The notes: generated by a model from the sequence alone, not told the origin. A DNA stretch of 64,000 nt from MED-G116 sp038147495 (GCA_038147495.1 JAYQTT010000011.1:25625-89624), one strand, 5' to 3'; shown: positions 1 to 8,249, counted from the first letter of the stretch. Translations and numbers: made by a program.

Positions 1-304
1 GAAAGCTCATCCCACCGACACCAGGCAATTCCACCGGATATTGGAACGCCAGAAACATACCGGCACGGGCTCGCTCATCAGGCGACATGTCCAACACGGA
101 CTCGCCATTGATCAGCACATCCCCGCCCGTGACCTCATAGCCGTCACGCCCGGCCAGCACATAGGACATTGTGCTCTTGCCTGATCCATTCGGCCCCATG
201 ATGGCGTGAACCTCGCCAGCGTTGAGTGTCAGGTTGATGCCTTTCAAAATAGGCTGGTCACCAACCGAGGCATGCAAATCCCTAATTTCTAATAATGCAG
301 TCAT
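1..304 (-). CDS. sufC: SufC, Fe-S cluster assembly ATPase (N-terminal part, cut by window edge)
   Basis: Cytosolic ABC-type ATPase that works with SufB and SufD to assemble Fe-S clusters. The frame opens with ATG at 304 and runs off the window after about 101 codons. The N-terminus reads MTALLEIRDLHASVGD, followed by the Walker A motif GPNGSGKST and then the stretch FLAFQYPVELPGV, which holds the Q-loop region typical of SufC. It lies 43 bp downstream of sufB on the same strand, the usual sufBC order. The signature motif and Walker B lie outside the window, so only the first 40 percent or so can be judged. Identity is firm because of the neighbour and the SufC-specific Q-loop sequence. Confidence 0.95.
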   Translation of the reverse strand, partial: MTALLEIRDLHASVGDQPILKGINLTLNAGEVHAIMGPNGSGKSTMSYVLAGRDGYEVTGGDVLINGESVLDMSPDERARAGMFLAFQYPVELPGVGGMSF

Positions 305-347
305 TTCAATGCTTTCTTATCTTAACAGAATGTTTGGCGGTGGCGCT

Positions 348-1799
348 TTAGCCAACCGACCCCTCAAGTGAAATACCAATCAGCTTCTGTGCCTCGACAG
401 CGAATTCCATTGGCAGTTCTTTCATCACTTCCTTGCAGAAACCGTTGACGATCAAGGACACGGCGTCCTCTTCGTCGATGCCGCGCTGCAAACAGTAAAA
501 CAGCTGATCTTCGGAGATGCGTGACGTGGTGGCCTCATGCTCAATCTTCGCACTCGGATTACGCGAGACGATGTAAGGCACCGTATGGGCGCCACAACGG
601 TCACCGACAAGCAGGCTGTCACATTGCGTAAAGTTGCGCGCATTCTCTGCGGTTGGTTGCATCTGTACCAGACCGCGATAGCAGTTCTGTGACTTTCCGG
701 CAGAAATACCCTTCGAGATGATCGTTGAGCGGCTTCCAGCGCCAATATGGATCATCTTGGTGCCGGTATCGGCCTGCTGCATGTTGTTGGTCAGCGCCAC
801 CGAATAGAACTCTCCGACCGAATTCTCGCCCTGCAAAACACATGACGGATATTTCCATGTGATTGCAGATCCGGTTTCGACCTGCGTCCATGAAATTTTT
901 GACCGGGCACCGCGGCACACACCACGCTTTGTCACGAAATTATATATACCACCCTTGCCGTTCTCATCCCCCGGATACCAGTTCTGGACGGTTGAGTATT
1001 TGATTTCCGCATCCTGCATGGCGACAAGCTCCACCACCGCTGCGTGGAGCTGGTTTTCATCACGCTGGGGCGCTGTGCATCCCTCAAGATAGCTCACATA
1101 AGACGAATCTTCGGCGATGATCAATGTACGCTCAAATTGTCCGGTATTTTGCTCATTGATGCGGAAATATGTGGACAGTTCCATGGGACAGCGAACGCCC
1201 TTCGGGATGTACACAAAAGACCCATCAGTGAAAACAGCCGAATTCAGCGCGGCAAAATAATTGTCGCCGACCGGAATCACCGAACCCATATATTTTTGCA
1301 CAAGCTCGGGGTAGTCGCGGATCGCCTCAGAAATGGGGCAGAAAATCACACCGGCCTTGGCCAACTCTTCACGGAAGGTTGTTGCAACAGAAACCGAATC
1401 AAAGACCGCATCAACAGCAACATTCGCCAGACGCTTTTGTTCATTCAACGGAATACCCAGCTTTTCGTAGGTCGCCAGCAATTCAGGATCAACCTCGTCC
1501 AGCGAGGCCAGCTTTTTTGCCTTCTTTGGCGCGGCGTAATAATAGCTGTCCTGATAGTCAATTGGCGGGATATCCAGCTTTGCCCAATCCGGGCTTTCCA
1601 TGGTCAACCAGCGCGCATAGGCTTTCAGCCGCCATTCCAGCATCCATTCCGGCTCGTTTTTCTTTGCCGAAATAAACCGGATCGTATCTTCGCTCAGGCC
1701 TTTTGGCGCCTTGTCCGTCTCGATCTCCGTGACAAAACCATATTTGTACTTGCCGGTCGCCTGTTCGACCTGTTCGATGGTTTCAGTGGTTGCGGCCAT
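348..1799 (-). CDS. sufB: SufB, Fe-S cluster assembly scaffold subunit
   Basis: A 483-residue protein of normal SufB length. In the SufBC2D complex SufB carries the nascent Fe-S cluster in the cytosol and receives sulfur from the SufS/SufE relay. The family hallmarks are clear: an N-terminal region with YKYGFVTEIETDKAPKGL, a long beta-helix core, and a C-terminal segment with HEATTSRISEDQLFYCLQRG followed by the conserved acidic EEDA stretch. The start ATG at 1799 overlaps the end of the upstream Rrf2 regulator by 17 bp, so regulator and scaffold are probably translated from one mRNA. sufC follows after 43 bp. No internal stop or frameshift is seen. Confidence 0.97.
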   Translation of the reverse strand: MAATTETIEQVEQATGKYKYGFVTEIETDKAPKGLSEDTIRFISAKKNEPEWMLEWRLKAYARWLTMESPDWAKLDIPPIDYQDSYYYAAPKKAKKLASLDEVDPELLATYEKLGIPLNEQKRLANVAVDAVFDSVSVATTFREELAKAGVIFCPISEAIRDYPELVQKYMGSVIPVGDNYFAALNSAVFTDGSFVYIPKGVRCPMELSTYFRINEQNTGQFERTLIIAEDSSYVSYLEGCTAPQRDENQLHAAVVELVAMQDAEIKYSTVQNWYPGDENGKGGIYNFVTKRGVCRGARSKISWTQVETGSAITWKYPSCVLQGENSVGEFYSVALTNNMQQADTGTKMIHIGAGSRSTIISKGISAGKSQNCYRGLVQMQPTAENARNFTQCDSLLVGDRCGAHTVPYIVSRNPSAKIEHEATTSRISEDQLFYCLQRGIDEEDAVSLIVNGFCKEVMKELPMEFAVEAQKLIGISLEGSVG

Positions 1800-2292
1800 G
1801 CGGCTCGTCCTCTCTGCTGGGAATAGGTAGGGTTTTGGTTATCGTCAGCGCCTCCCCCGAAACGCCATCGTCTTCAGGAAAAATCCTGGTCGGGTCAATC
1901 AGGTCAGCAAGGCTCATTTCCTCAAGCACTGCGCGAACCCGCTGATTGACCTTGTTCCAATTGCCACTCATGAAACAGCAATTGCTGACCGCACAAGGGT
2001 CTTGTGCGCCGTGAACACAATCATTCACCGCGATCGGCCCTTCTATGCTTTCAATAATCTGGACCAAGGAAATGGCCGCAGCGTCATGCGCCAGGCGATA
2101 GCCACCACTGGCCCCTCGCTGGGTCTCCAATAATCCCGCCCCAAGCAGCATCTTTGCCACTTTGGCAACGGTAGGCTGGTTCAACCCTGTCTGTTCGGCC
2201 AGTGTGGCTGTCGGCACAACCTTACCCTGCCTGTGGGCAAGAGCCCCAAGCACGACAATGCCGTAATCCGTCATTCTGTTCAGCCGCAGCAT
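1783..2292 (-). CDS. Rrf2-family Fe-S regulator of the suf operon
   Basis: About 169 residues with an N-terminal winged helix (MLRLNRMTDYGIVVLGAL) and a cysteine cluster (C92, C100, C105, C106), as expected of an Rrf2/IscR-type sensor that binds an Fe-S cluster. It probably adjusts suf transcription to Fe-S demand. The start at 2292 was chosen because family members begin with ML-R-L and the TDYG motif; in-frame ATGs at 2301 and 2328 are possible. The 3' end overlaps sufB by 17 bp, placing it first in the operon. It resembles the SUF-specific Rrf2 subgroup more than IscR proper, since the four cysteines include an adjacent CC pair. The DNA target is not known. Confidence 0.9.
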   Translation of the reverse strand: MLRLNRMTDYGIVVLGALAHRQGKVVPTATLAEQTGLNQPTVAKVAKMLLGAGLLETQRGASGGYRLAHDAAAISLVQIIESIEGPIAVNDCVHGAQDPCAVSNCCFMSGNWNKVNQRVRAVLEEMSLADLIDPTRIFPEDDGVSGEALTITKTLPIPSREDEPHGRNH

Positions 2293-2362
2293 CACCCTCA
2301 TCCAACCGTCAAAAAGCGAAAAAACCACCCGCGCCAGATATTGGAAACCGACTAGTTGCGAA

Positions 2363-2377
2363 TGATTATCATAATCA
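2363..2377. promoter_or_regulatory. Fur-like 7-1-7 palindrome upstream of the Rrf2-suf operon
   Basis: TGATTATCATAATCA is a perfect inverted repeat of seven bases around a central C. It matches the Fur 7-1-7 model TGATAATNATTATCA except for symmetric A/T swaps. It lies about 70 bp upstream of the regulator start, inside a plausible promoter. It suggests iron control of the suf operon, by Fur or a relative. The palindrome is seen directly; the regulator is inferred. Confidence 0.6.
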
Positions 2378-2563
2378 AGACTAATTTGGTCCTGATTGAG
2401 GAAGATATAGGGTCCGCCACCAATTAAGACAAGTCTCTTTGGTGCGACAAAGTGTAAAAATGTAGCTTGGATTGGCTTGCTTGGAAGCTGATGCCGGAGT
2501 TTTGATACACACCTGCACCGTCACCCCCGAACAGGGTCGTTTCTGGCTTATCTCGGTGTGTAC

Positions 2564-2908
2564 CTAGTTATAAGACCCGGGACGCAGGGTGTAGATATCA
2601 CCCTCGATACCATCAAAAAGTTCATCCACATCGGGGTGGCCGACAGGTCCGTTCTCGCCATCGAGAATGAGATTCTGCTGGCTCACATACGCGGTGTAAT
2701 AGCTCTCGGCATTTTCTGCGAGCAAATGATAGAAGGGCTGGTCCTTGTCGGGGCGCACCTCGGCAGGGATCGACTCATACCATTCATCGGTGTTGTCGAA
2801 TTCAGGGTCCACATCGACAACGACACCTCTGAACGGATAAACCCGATGCCGCACGATGGAACCAATGCCGAATTTTGCAAAACCAGTCTTTGGATCGGTT
2901 TCAGACAT
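2564..2908 (-). CDS. hspQ: HspQ, heat-shock / hemimethylated DNA-binding YccV-like protein
   Basis: A 114-residue cytosolic protein of the HspQ (YccV-like) family, known in enterobacteria as a heat-shock protein and a specificity factor for Lon protease. Family features include KFGIGSIVRHRVYPFRGVVVDVDPEF near the N-terminus (shown here as residues 13 to 38), the acidic aromatic segment around DEWYESIPAEVRPDKDQPFYHLLAE, and the end motif SQQNL. It stands alone between rpmF upstream and the suf regulator downstream, both on the same strand, with 58 bp to rpmF. Length and motifs are normal. The role in this organism is inferred from the family. Confidence 0.92.
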   Translation of the reverse strand: MSETDPKTGFAKFGIGSIVRHRVYPFRGVVVDVDPEFDNTDEWYESIPAEVRPDKDQPFYHLLAENAESYYTAYVSQQNLILDGENGPVGHPDVDELFDGIEGDIYTLRPGSYN

Positions 2909-2966
2909 TTTTGTCCGTTCACTATTCCTGGCAGCCTGCCATATGGCGCGGCCAACCGTGTTTGTT

Positions 2967-3152
2967 CTAGAAACGGTCTTTTACTTTGAGAACCTGTTTG
3001 CCGCGATACATGCCGGTCTTGAGGTCAATGTGATGCGGGCGATGCAATTCACCCGTTGTCTTGTCCTCTACATAGGCATCAGCGGCGATGGCGTCATGAG
3101 CGCGACGCATGTTGCGCTTTGACTTGGTAATTTTGGACTTTGGAACAGCCAT
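2967..3152 (-). CDS. rpmF: 50S ribosomal protein bL32
   Basis: A 61-residue basic protein with the L32 opening MAVPKSKITKSKRNMRRAHDA, followed by the HRPHHIDLKTGMYRGKQVL segment typical of alphaproteobacterial L32. It is a structural protein of the large ribosomal subunit. The zinc-binding cysteines found in some L32 proteins are absent, as in many proteobacteria. The usual proteobacterial partner plsX is not next to it; the upstream side is a 326 bp intergenic region and hspQ lies downstream. Confidence 0.97.
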   Translation of the reverse strand: MAVPKSKITKSKRNMRRAHDAIAADAYVEDKTTGELHRPHHIDLKTGMYRGKQVLKVKDRF

Positions 3153-3478
3153 TGTCTTGCTCTCTCAATCTTCGCGAAAACTGGTCGGGACGTTATACGC
3201 GTCGGTCGCCCCCGAAAGCGCCCGGCGAAAACAAAGCAGATACCTATGCCAATGGCGCGCCGCTGTCAACCTTATCTGCTCTGCTGAGAGGTCAAATCGC
3301 CATGTCACTCTCATGCGCAGTGGCAATGACCCTATTCGCACTCTCACAATCGCGTGAAATTGGCATGTCAGGGGCAATATTTCAGTTTTTTCTAATTTAA
3401 TTAACTCTTTCTTCACCAGCCATTCCATAGCCTCTCCCTACCGTCAGCAATGCCACTGACACAGTTATGGAGGCACAT
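3153..3478. other. Intergenic region between divergent rpmF and a membrane-protein gene
   Basis: This 326 bp region lies between two divergent genes and should hold both promoters. It ends in an AT-rich patch (about 3375-3410) and a good ribosome-binding site, GGAGG at 3469-3473, for the gene starting at 3479. No convincing coding region or structured RNA was recognised. Confidence 0.5.
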
Positions 3479-3919
3479 ATGTCAAAGCCGTTTCAATCCC
3501 GACAATCTTCGCATGACCGTTTGAGCCAAGATTTCAAAGCCATAAATTTCATCTCAGACACCTCAAACACCCATATTGCATGGGCGCAGAACCGCCGACG
3601 TGTGGCTCTTGTCAAAAGACTGTGCCGGTGGGTTTGTCTGCTGATGGCGGGTTTTGTTACCGGACTTTACGTGCTTGACGTTCTGGCGATGACACCCAAA
3701 GCATCATCGCAAATACAGGGGAAGGTCTCTTTTGCCGCGGCCGAGCCAATGATCACAGATATTCGAAGGGCATGTCGTCAGCGCGGCAACCGCCTTGTCT
3801 GCTGCATTCTTCAACCACGTGGCAGACCATCACGAAGTCTTGTCGATCTGGGCGGAGGTCGCCACGTTGTCAAAACAACGCCAACCAACGTATATTCAGG
3901 AAAAGTCGGGTTAATGTGA
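3479..3919 (+). CDS. Small single-pass membrane protein of unknown function
   Basis: A 146-residue protein I do not recognise. It starts at ATG 3479, five bases after GGAGG; an ATG at 3467 is in frame but overlaps that site. Residues 1-45 are polar and basic. One hydrophobic segment (WVCLLMAGFVTGLYVLDVLAM, about residues 47-67) looks like a membrane anchor, followed by a 75-residue soluble tail with three cysteines (CRQRGNRLVCC). Its stop TGA overlaps an in-frame GTG of the next gene (GTGA at 3916-3919), suggesting translational coupling with the DUF3445 protein. The tail could face the periplasm, but topology is not certain. Confidence 0.6.
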   Translation: MSKPFQSRQSSHDRLSQDFKAINFISDTSNTHIAWAQNRRRVALVKRLCRWVCLLMAGFVTGLYVLDVLAMTPKASSQIQGKVSFAAAEPMITDIRRACRQRGNRLVCCILQPRGRPSRSLVDLGGGRHVVKTTPTNVYSGKVGLM

Positions 3920-3939
3920 CAAAGACAACGCAGGATGCA

Positions 3940-4815
3940 ATGACCAACCCTGATCAAGCGCCATGGCAAAGACTTGGTTATAAGCTAAAACTCGGGTTAC
4001 GTGCGCGTGACGAGTCTGAATGGCTGCCTTTTGATGATTTATTCGGCGATGATGCTGCACGTGCGCGACAGATGGCAGAGAAGCAATCTTTACTGGCGGA
4101 CCGCCATAAAGACGTTTTTGCCGCGATGCCGGGATCAGAGCCTGCTGGTCAAGAAGTCCTTGCCATGGTGCAAGCGCATCTTCAGGCGCATCACTCATAT
4201 ACACCCGCGCCCACGCCCAAAGATAACGACAACTTGCATCCACTGGACATGGCGGCCCGACTGATACCAGAAGATCTGCTTCTACTCGAACCACGCTTCA
4301 GGGCGAACGGCGGTGCTGCCGGTGACTATGATTGGTGCCTCGTTGCCGCTTCGCTGTGTTTTCCCGCGCATTGGGTGCTTGCCGAAAAAATGGATAAACC
4401 ATTGGCAGAGATCCACGCCCCTGTTCCGGGCTATCAAGAGCGCTTGGCCACGCCGATGGACCGCTTTTTCACCAATATGAAAGTGGGGCCAATCAGCAGT
4501 CGGATGAACTGGTCCTTGCAATTGGGAGATGAATTGTTCGCGCCGCATCGGTCAAGCCGCAAGGCCGCAGTCAGTGATATGGACAGTGAGGCCATGTGTC
4601 TTCGGGTTGAAAGCCAAACCTTGCGAAAATTACCCGAAACAGGGCATGTGCTGTTCACCATCCGCACGCATATGGTGCCAATGGCCCGCTGGCGAGATGT
4701 GCCGGGCGCGTTCGAAAGCTTGATCGAAATGCTTGAGGACATGTCACCACAAGCAAGAGACTATAAGGGTGCGCATCTATATCAGGATGCGTTGCGCAAA
4801 TCGCTGGTCGGCTGA
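3940..4815 (+). CDS. Haem-dependent oxidative N-demethylase-like protein (DUF3445)
   Basis: A 291-residue cytosolic protein of the DUF3445 family, which includes the alpha subunit of haem-dependent oxidative N-demethylase and DmmA of the dimethylamine monooxygenase of marine bacteria. Visible family segments are DYDWCLVAASLCFPAHWVL in the middle, HAPVPGYQERLATPMDRFF, and a C-terminal SQTLRKLPETGHVLFTIRT. The ATG at 3940 has AGGA four bases upstream; GTG at 3916, overlapping the previous stop, is an alternative. No dmmB or dmmC partner lies nearby, so this is a stand-alone member and its substrate, probably a methylated amine, is inferred. The family call is good; the reaction is uncertain. 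Confidence 0.8.
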   Translation: MTNPDQAPWQRLGYKLKLGLRARDESEWLPFDDLFGDDAARARQMAEKQSLLADRHKDVFAAMPGSEPAGQEVLAMVQAHLQAHHSYTPAPTPKDNDNLHPLDMAARLIPEDLLLLEPRFRANGGAAGDYDWCLVAASLCFPAHWVLAEKMDKPLAEIHAPVPGYQERLATPMDRFFTNMKVGPISSRMNWSLQLGDELFAPHRSSRKAAVSDMDSEAMCLRVESQTLRKLPETGHVLFTIRTHMVPMARWRDVPGAFESLIEMLEDMSPQARDYKGAHLYQDALRKSLVG

Positions 4816-4818
4816 TCG

Positions 4819-5391
4819 CTAGAAATTCACTTTGACAGACGTACCTGTTTTCGGGTCATAGGCAACGGCCTCTCCACTGCCGACACCCTGTCCGGTAATG
4901 GCGCTTATGGTGACAAAATGCGTCACCATCAATGTCACACTGCCGTCTTCGGGCAGATCGTCCAGAACCTGCCGCAATCCAGCCAGCGTTTCCGCACGCG
5001 GGACAATGCCCTGATAAAAGGAATTCAGATAGGGCAATTCCTCAACAACACCCATTTGCATCAATTCAGCCGTCTCCAGACACCGGCACCACTGGCTTGA
5101 ATAGATGCGGGAAAACGAGATACCGAGATCGCGCATCTTCACACCAAGGCGCTTTGCCTGTTCACGCCCAACATCATCGAGATTGCGTTGGGTTGCACAA
5201 TCCTTCAGCTCAAAATGTGTCGGATCACCGGTACCTGGCGCAAGCGCGTGCCGAACAAACAACACTGTGCCATGTGGTGCGCGGGCATAAGCCTCTGCCG
5301 AAAGCTCATCTGCCTGCGCGACAGGAAGCATGATCAACACGGCAACAAGACCAGAGATCATCCCCCTCAACAAATGTCGCACACGTGACAT
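4819..5391 (-). CDS. Exported histidine phosphatase family protein
   Basis: A 190-residue protein starting at ATG 5391 with a signal peptide (MSRVRHLLRGMISGLVAVLI, cleavage near VAQA-DE). The mature part has the phosphohistidine motif VLFVRHALAPG, where RHG is replaced by RHA, the SSQWCRCLETAE segment and a second catalytic histidine in VTHFVTISAIT. It is probably a periplasmic phosphatase of the SixA/phosphoglycerate-mutase fold. It follows azlD by about 20 bp and ends 3 bp from the convergent DUF3445 gene. An earlier in-frame start at 5463 would disrupt the signal peptide. The substrate is unknown. Confidence 0.82.
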   Translation of the reverse strand: MSRVRHLLRGMISGLVAVLIMLPVAQADELSAEAYARAPHGTVLFVRHALAPGTGDPTHFELKDCATQRNLDDVGREQAKRLGVKMRDLGISFSRIYSSQWCRCLETAELMQMGVVEELPYLNSFYQGIVPRAETLAGLRQVLDDLPEDGSVTLMVTHFVTISAITGQGVGSGEAVAYDPKTGTSVKVNF

Positions 5392-5410
5392 GCACCACCC
5401 CCATAACCGG

Positions 5411-5750
5411 TCAGAAGAGACCCACAACAATCGCAAACGTGATGATCGAAGCAGGCAAAGCATACCAAAGCTGATGCGTAAAAAACATCACGATGACACC
5501 GACGGCAAACGCACCCAAACGGTCGCTAAGTTCGGTTGTTTGCAAGGACACCTGTGGGGAACACCAGAACGAGCATCATCACCCCGGCAACCATCGCATA
5601 GGCAACAGCATTCACCCATTTCATCAACATGCTGTCCGGCTGCACCTTATCGGCGAGCATCACCCCAAGAAACCGCCAGATAAACGTCCCTAAAAACGCC
5701 AGCCCAACAGCCGCCCACGCTTCCAATTGTGAAAAGTCAAACGCAGGCAT
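5411..5750 (-). CDS. azlD: AzlD-like branched-chain amino acid export subunit (frameshifted)
   Basis: A small membrane protein of about 112 residues that pairs with AzlC to export branched-chain amino acids. The frame opens at 5750 (MPAFDFSQLEAW) and runs into a stop at 5526, but the next frame continues with DRLGAFAVGVIVMFFTHQLW and a hydrophobic end to TGA at 5411. Removing one A from the AAA run (TTT at 5539-5541 on the plus strand) restores one open frame of family length. The break is therefore a one-base insertion, probably a sequencing error. It starts two bases after the azlC stop, so the two are coupled. Four hydrophobic segments are visible. Confidence 0.85.
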
Positions 5751-5752
5751 CG

Positions 5753-6487
5753 TCAGATCCCGTCTCGCGACAGCCGATGGTAGATCAGGATGGCTAATGT
5801 GCCCCCGACAAGGCCAGAGACAAGAACGCTCCAATTACCGATCCACAGATAGAATAATGGACACAAGCTGGCACCAATAACCAAGGCAATCCTGTTGACG
5901 GTCTGTCTGGCGTTGATGATCAACAGCAGGATGTAGATGGGGGTAACAAAGATCACGATGCGCAATATCTCGGGCGGGATCAGATCATCAAAGAAAAAGC
6001 CGATTGTCGTGCCGGTCATACCGAAGGCGAAAATGGTCAGGGAAAACCCGGTGTAATAGGTCAACAATTGGTCACTGGAGTATCTTTCCTGCATATAGCT
6101 GATTTGCGTCCAGCTGGTGATCGCAAGAAAATGCATCATCAACACCCGCCGCCACAATGGCAAATTCAAATCACGAAGACGCAAAATATCAGCGCCGGAG
6201 ATGACCATAAGCATCATCCGCATATTGGCCAGTGCCACAGCAACGAAGATCAGCAAAAGCGATGCGCCGGTAGCGTAAAGCCCAGCAAATGCCACCTGCC
6301 CGGGCAATCCCCAGACACTTGCCGTTGTTGCCAACACCATCCAGAAATTCAGGCCAGCTTCCTTGGCGATGACAGAAAACCCCATCATCGTACTGCCAAG
6401 GGCAAATCCCGGAATATTGACAGCATCGCCGATGCCACGCCGCAGAACTTGACCTCGACTCAGCCCGATGTCAGGCGAATGCGCCAT
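5753..6487 (-). CDS. azlC: AzlC family branched-chain amino acid exporter subunit
   Basis: A 244-residue inner-membrane protein of the AzlC family. The opening RRGIGDAVNIPGFALGSTMMGFSVIAKEAG (residues 16-45) and the WGLPGQVAFAGLY segment near residue 59 are family-like, and about six to eight hydrophobic segments follow. With AzlD it is expected to export branched-chain amino acids such as leucine. It lies 27 bp downstream of livF, so an import system (Liv) and an export system (Azl) for similar substrates sit in the same direction and may be co-transcribed. Length is normal and no frame disruption is seen. Confidence 0.87.
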   Translation of the reverse strand: MAHSPDIGLSRGQVLRRGIGDAVNIPGFALGSTMMGFSVIAKEAGLNFWMVLATTASVWGLPGQVAFAGLYATGASLLLIFVAVALANMRMMLMVISGADILRLRDLNLPLWRRVLMMHFLAITSWTQISYMQERYSSDQLLTYYTGFSLTIFAFGMTGTTIGFFFDDLIPPEILRIVIFVTPIYILLLIINARQTVNRIALVIGASLCPLFYLWIGNWSVLVSGLVGGTLAILIYHRLSRDGI

Positions 6488-6513
6488 TCGATCGGCCTCT
6501 CATCATATGCGGA

Positions 6514-7503
6514 TCATCCACCCAGGAACAAACGCCCTACATCCGGATTTTCAAGAAGCTTGTCGCCCTCATCGGCGATCGCTGTCTCACCCGAGACCAG
6601 AACATAGCCCAGATCAGCAAATGCCAGACCTTTCTTGGCATTTTGCTCAACCATGACGATTGTCTTGCCATCCTTGTGCTGCAAATCGCCAAGGATCTCA
6701 AAGACCATGTCAATGAAGCGTGGCTCCAGTCCGATTGACGGCTCGTCAACCAGCAGGACCTGCGGCTCCATAACCAGAGCGCGCGAGATTTCAAGCAACC
6801 GACGTTCACCGCCTGACAACACGCCTGCCGGCTTGTTCCGGCGCTCGGCAAGACGGCTGTATTTGTCGAACACCATTTCGGCAGCAGCCTTCGCCTGTGC
6901 CGGTTTGTTTTTCAAAAATCCGCCCATCAGCAGATTTTCTTCAACCGTCATTTGAGGAAAGACTGATTTGTCCTGAAGAATATAGGCAATACCAGCCTGC
7001 GAGAGCTTCTGCGATGGTGTCAGGCGCGTTACGTCCTTGTCACCAATCTTGATGCTTCCGGAGAAAATATTGGTAAAACCGAAAATTGAATGAAGAACCG
7101 TTGATTTGCCGGCGCCGTTCGGGCCGATCAGGCACAAGGATTGGCCCCGCCCAACACGCAACGAGAAATCGTGCAGAATTTGCATTTTACCGTAACCGGC
7201 ACACAAATCCGATATTGTCAGCAGTACGTCATCACCCACCAGCTTTTCCAGATCAGCAACCTTTGGCGCCGCCGCGGCGATTGACGCCGCTTCCTTGGCA
7301 ACCTGATCAACGGACATAACGACATCAACGCCGCCTGTTCCATATCCGCTGACATTCTTAGCCGTTTTGGACTTCGTGGCTTTGGTCTTTGTGGTTTCGG
7401 ACATGGCCGCCTTTTTTGCTGCAGGCTTCTTTGCCGCCGCTTTGCCGGTTGTCTTCTTAGCAGCTTTCTTCGCCGCTGCCTTCTTCTTGGTACGCTCGGC
7501 CAT
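6514..7503 (-). CDS. livF: LivF-type ABC transporter ATPase with a Lys/Ala-rich N-terminal extension
   Basis: A 329-residue protein, about 90 longer than usual LivF (around 235). The ATPase domain starts near residue 93 and has Walker A GPNGAGKST (127-135), Q-loop Q177, signature LSGGE (229-233) and Walker B LLVDE ahead of PSIGLEP. The extra N-terminus holds 17 lysines in the first 49 residues, in AAAKKAAKK-like repeats like those of histone H1 or HU tails, then an Ala-rich linker to residue 90. The start ATG at 7503 overlaps the livG stop (TGATG), which supports translation of the tail; an internal ATG for residue 34 follows an AAGG and could give a shorter form. It powers amino acid import with LivG. 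Confidence 0.9.
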   Translation of the reverse strand: MAERTKKKAAAKKAAKKTTGKAAAKKPAAKKAAMSETTKTKATKSKTAKNVSGYGTGGVDVVMSVDQVAKEAASIAAAAPKVADLEKLVGDDVLLTISDLCAGYGKMQILHDFSLRVGRGQSLCLIGPNGAGKSTVLHSIFGFTNIFSGSIKIGDKDVTRLTPSQKLSQAGIAYILQDKSVFPQMTVEENLLMGGFLKNKPAQAKAAAEMVFDKYSRLAERRNKPAGVLSGGERRLLEISRALVMEPQVLLVDEPSIGLEPRFIDMVFEILGDLQHKDGKTIVMVEQNAKKGLAFADLGYVLVSGETAIADEGDKLLENPDVGRLFLGG

Positions 7504-8249
7504 CAGTGACCTCCCAGATAAGCATCAATCACACGCTGGTCGTTCTGCAACGCGGCAGGCGCGCCATCAGCAAGCATGCGTCCATTTGCAAGACAATAAA
7601 TGTGTGAAGCCAAATTCATGATCACCCGCATATTATGTTCAATAACGCAAAGCGTGATACCCAGTTCCTCATTCGCCCGCTGCAACCTGTCAATCAATCC
7701 ATTGATCAGCGTCGGGTTGATGCCTGCTGTCGGCTCGTCGAGCAACAGAACCTTCGGCTCGTTCATCAGCGCCATGGCAAATTCCAACAGCTTTTGCTGA
7801 CCAAATGACAAATCGCCAGAGATCAGGTGACGCTTGGAATACAACCCTACAAATTCAAGCAAATGCTCGGCACGTTCGCGAATTTCACCACGGCGGCTGG
7901 CAAAAATTGAACTTTTCGCATCGGGCCTGTGTGAAACCGATATTTGCATATTATCAACGCAATCCATTTTTCCATAGATGCGCGTTTGCTGGAATGTACG
8001 GAGCATACCAAGCCCAGCTATATCACCTACACGAATCTTGGAAATCTCCTGCCCGTCAAACCGGATCGAACCGCTATCAATCGGGTGATAACCAACAATG
8101 GAATTGAAAAGGGTGGTTTTACCACATCCATTCGGCCCTATAATCCCGGTTATCGAACCGCGTTCTACAGTCAGACTGATATCCACATTGGCTTTCACAC
8201 CGCCATAGGATTTCGACACATTGCCAACCTCAATAATTGGATCAGACAT
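7503..8249 (-). CDS. livG: LivG, branched-chain amino acid ABC transporter ATPase
   Basis: A 248-residue cytosolic ATPase of normal LivG length. It has Walker A GPNGCGKTT near residue 38, a DLSFGQQKLLEFAMAL signature region in which LSGGQ is replaced by LSFGQ, as often in LivG, and Walker B VLLLDEPTAGINP, followed by the IEHNMRVIM motif that is highly characteristic of LivG. A strong Shine-Dalgarno (AAGGAGG) lies just upstream of ATG 8249. It follows livM by 15 bp and overlaps livF by one base. It forms the ATPase pair of the Liv importer with LivF. Confidence 0.95.
   Translation of the reverse strand: MSDPIIEVGNVSKSYGGVKANVDISLTVERGSITGIIGPNGCGKTTLFNSIVGYHPIDSGSIRFDGQEISKIRVGDIAGLGMLRTFQQTRIYGKMDCVDNMQISVSHRPDAKSSIFASRRGEIRERAEHLLEFVGLYSKRHLISGDLSFGQQKLLEFAMALMNEPKVLLLDEPTAGINPTLINGLIDRLQRANEELGITLCVIEHNMRVIMNLASHIYCLANGRMLADGAPAALQNDQRVIDAYLGGH

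Noticed and set aside
1044..1826. Long open frame on the plus strand opposite sufB
   Set aside because: It lies entirely opposite the intact, clearly identified sufB and has no family resemblance; it is a shadow of the sufB codon pattern.
2508..2560. Inverted repeat TACACACC / GGTGTGTA around a 37-base centre downstream of hspQ
   Set aside because: The stem is only 8 bp with a large loop and no T run on either strand, so it is not a convincing terminator or RNA element.
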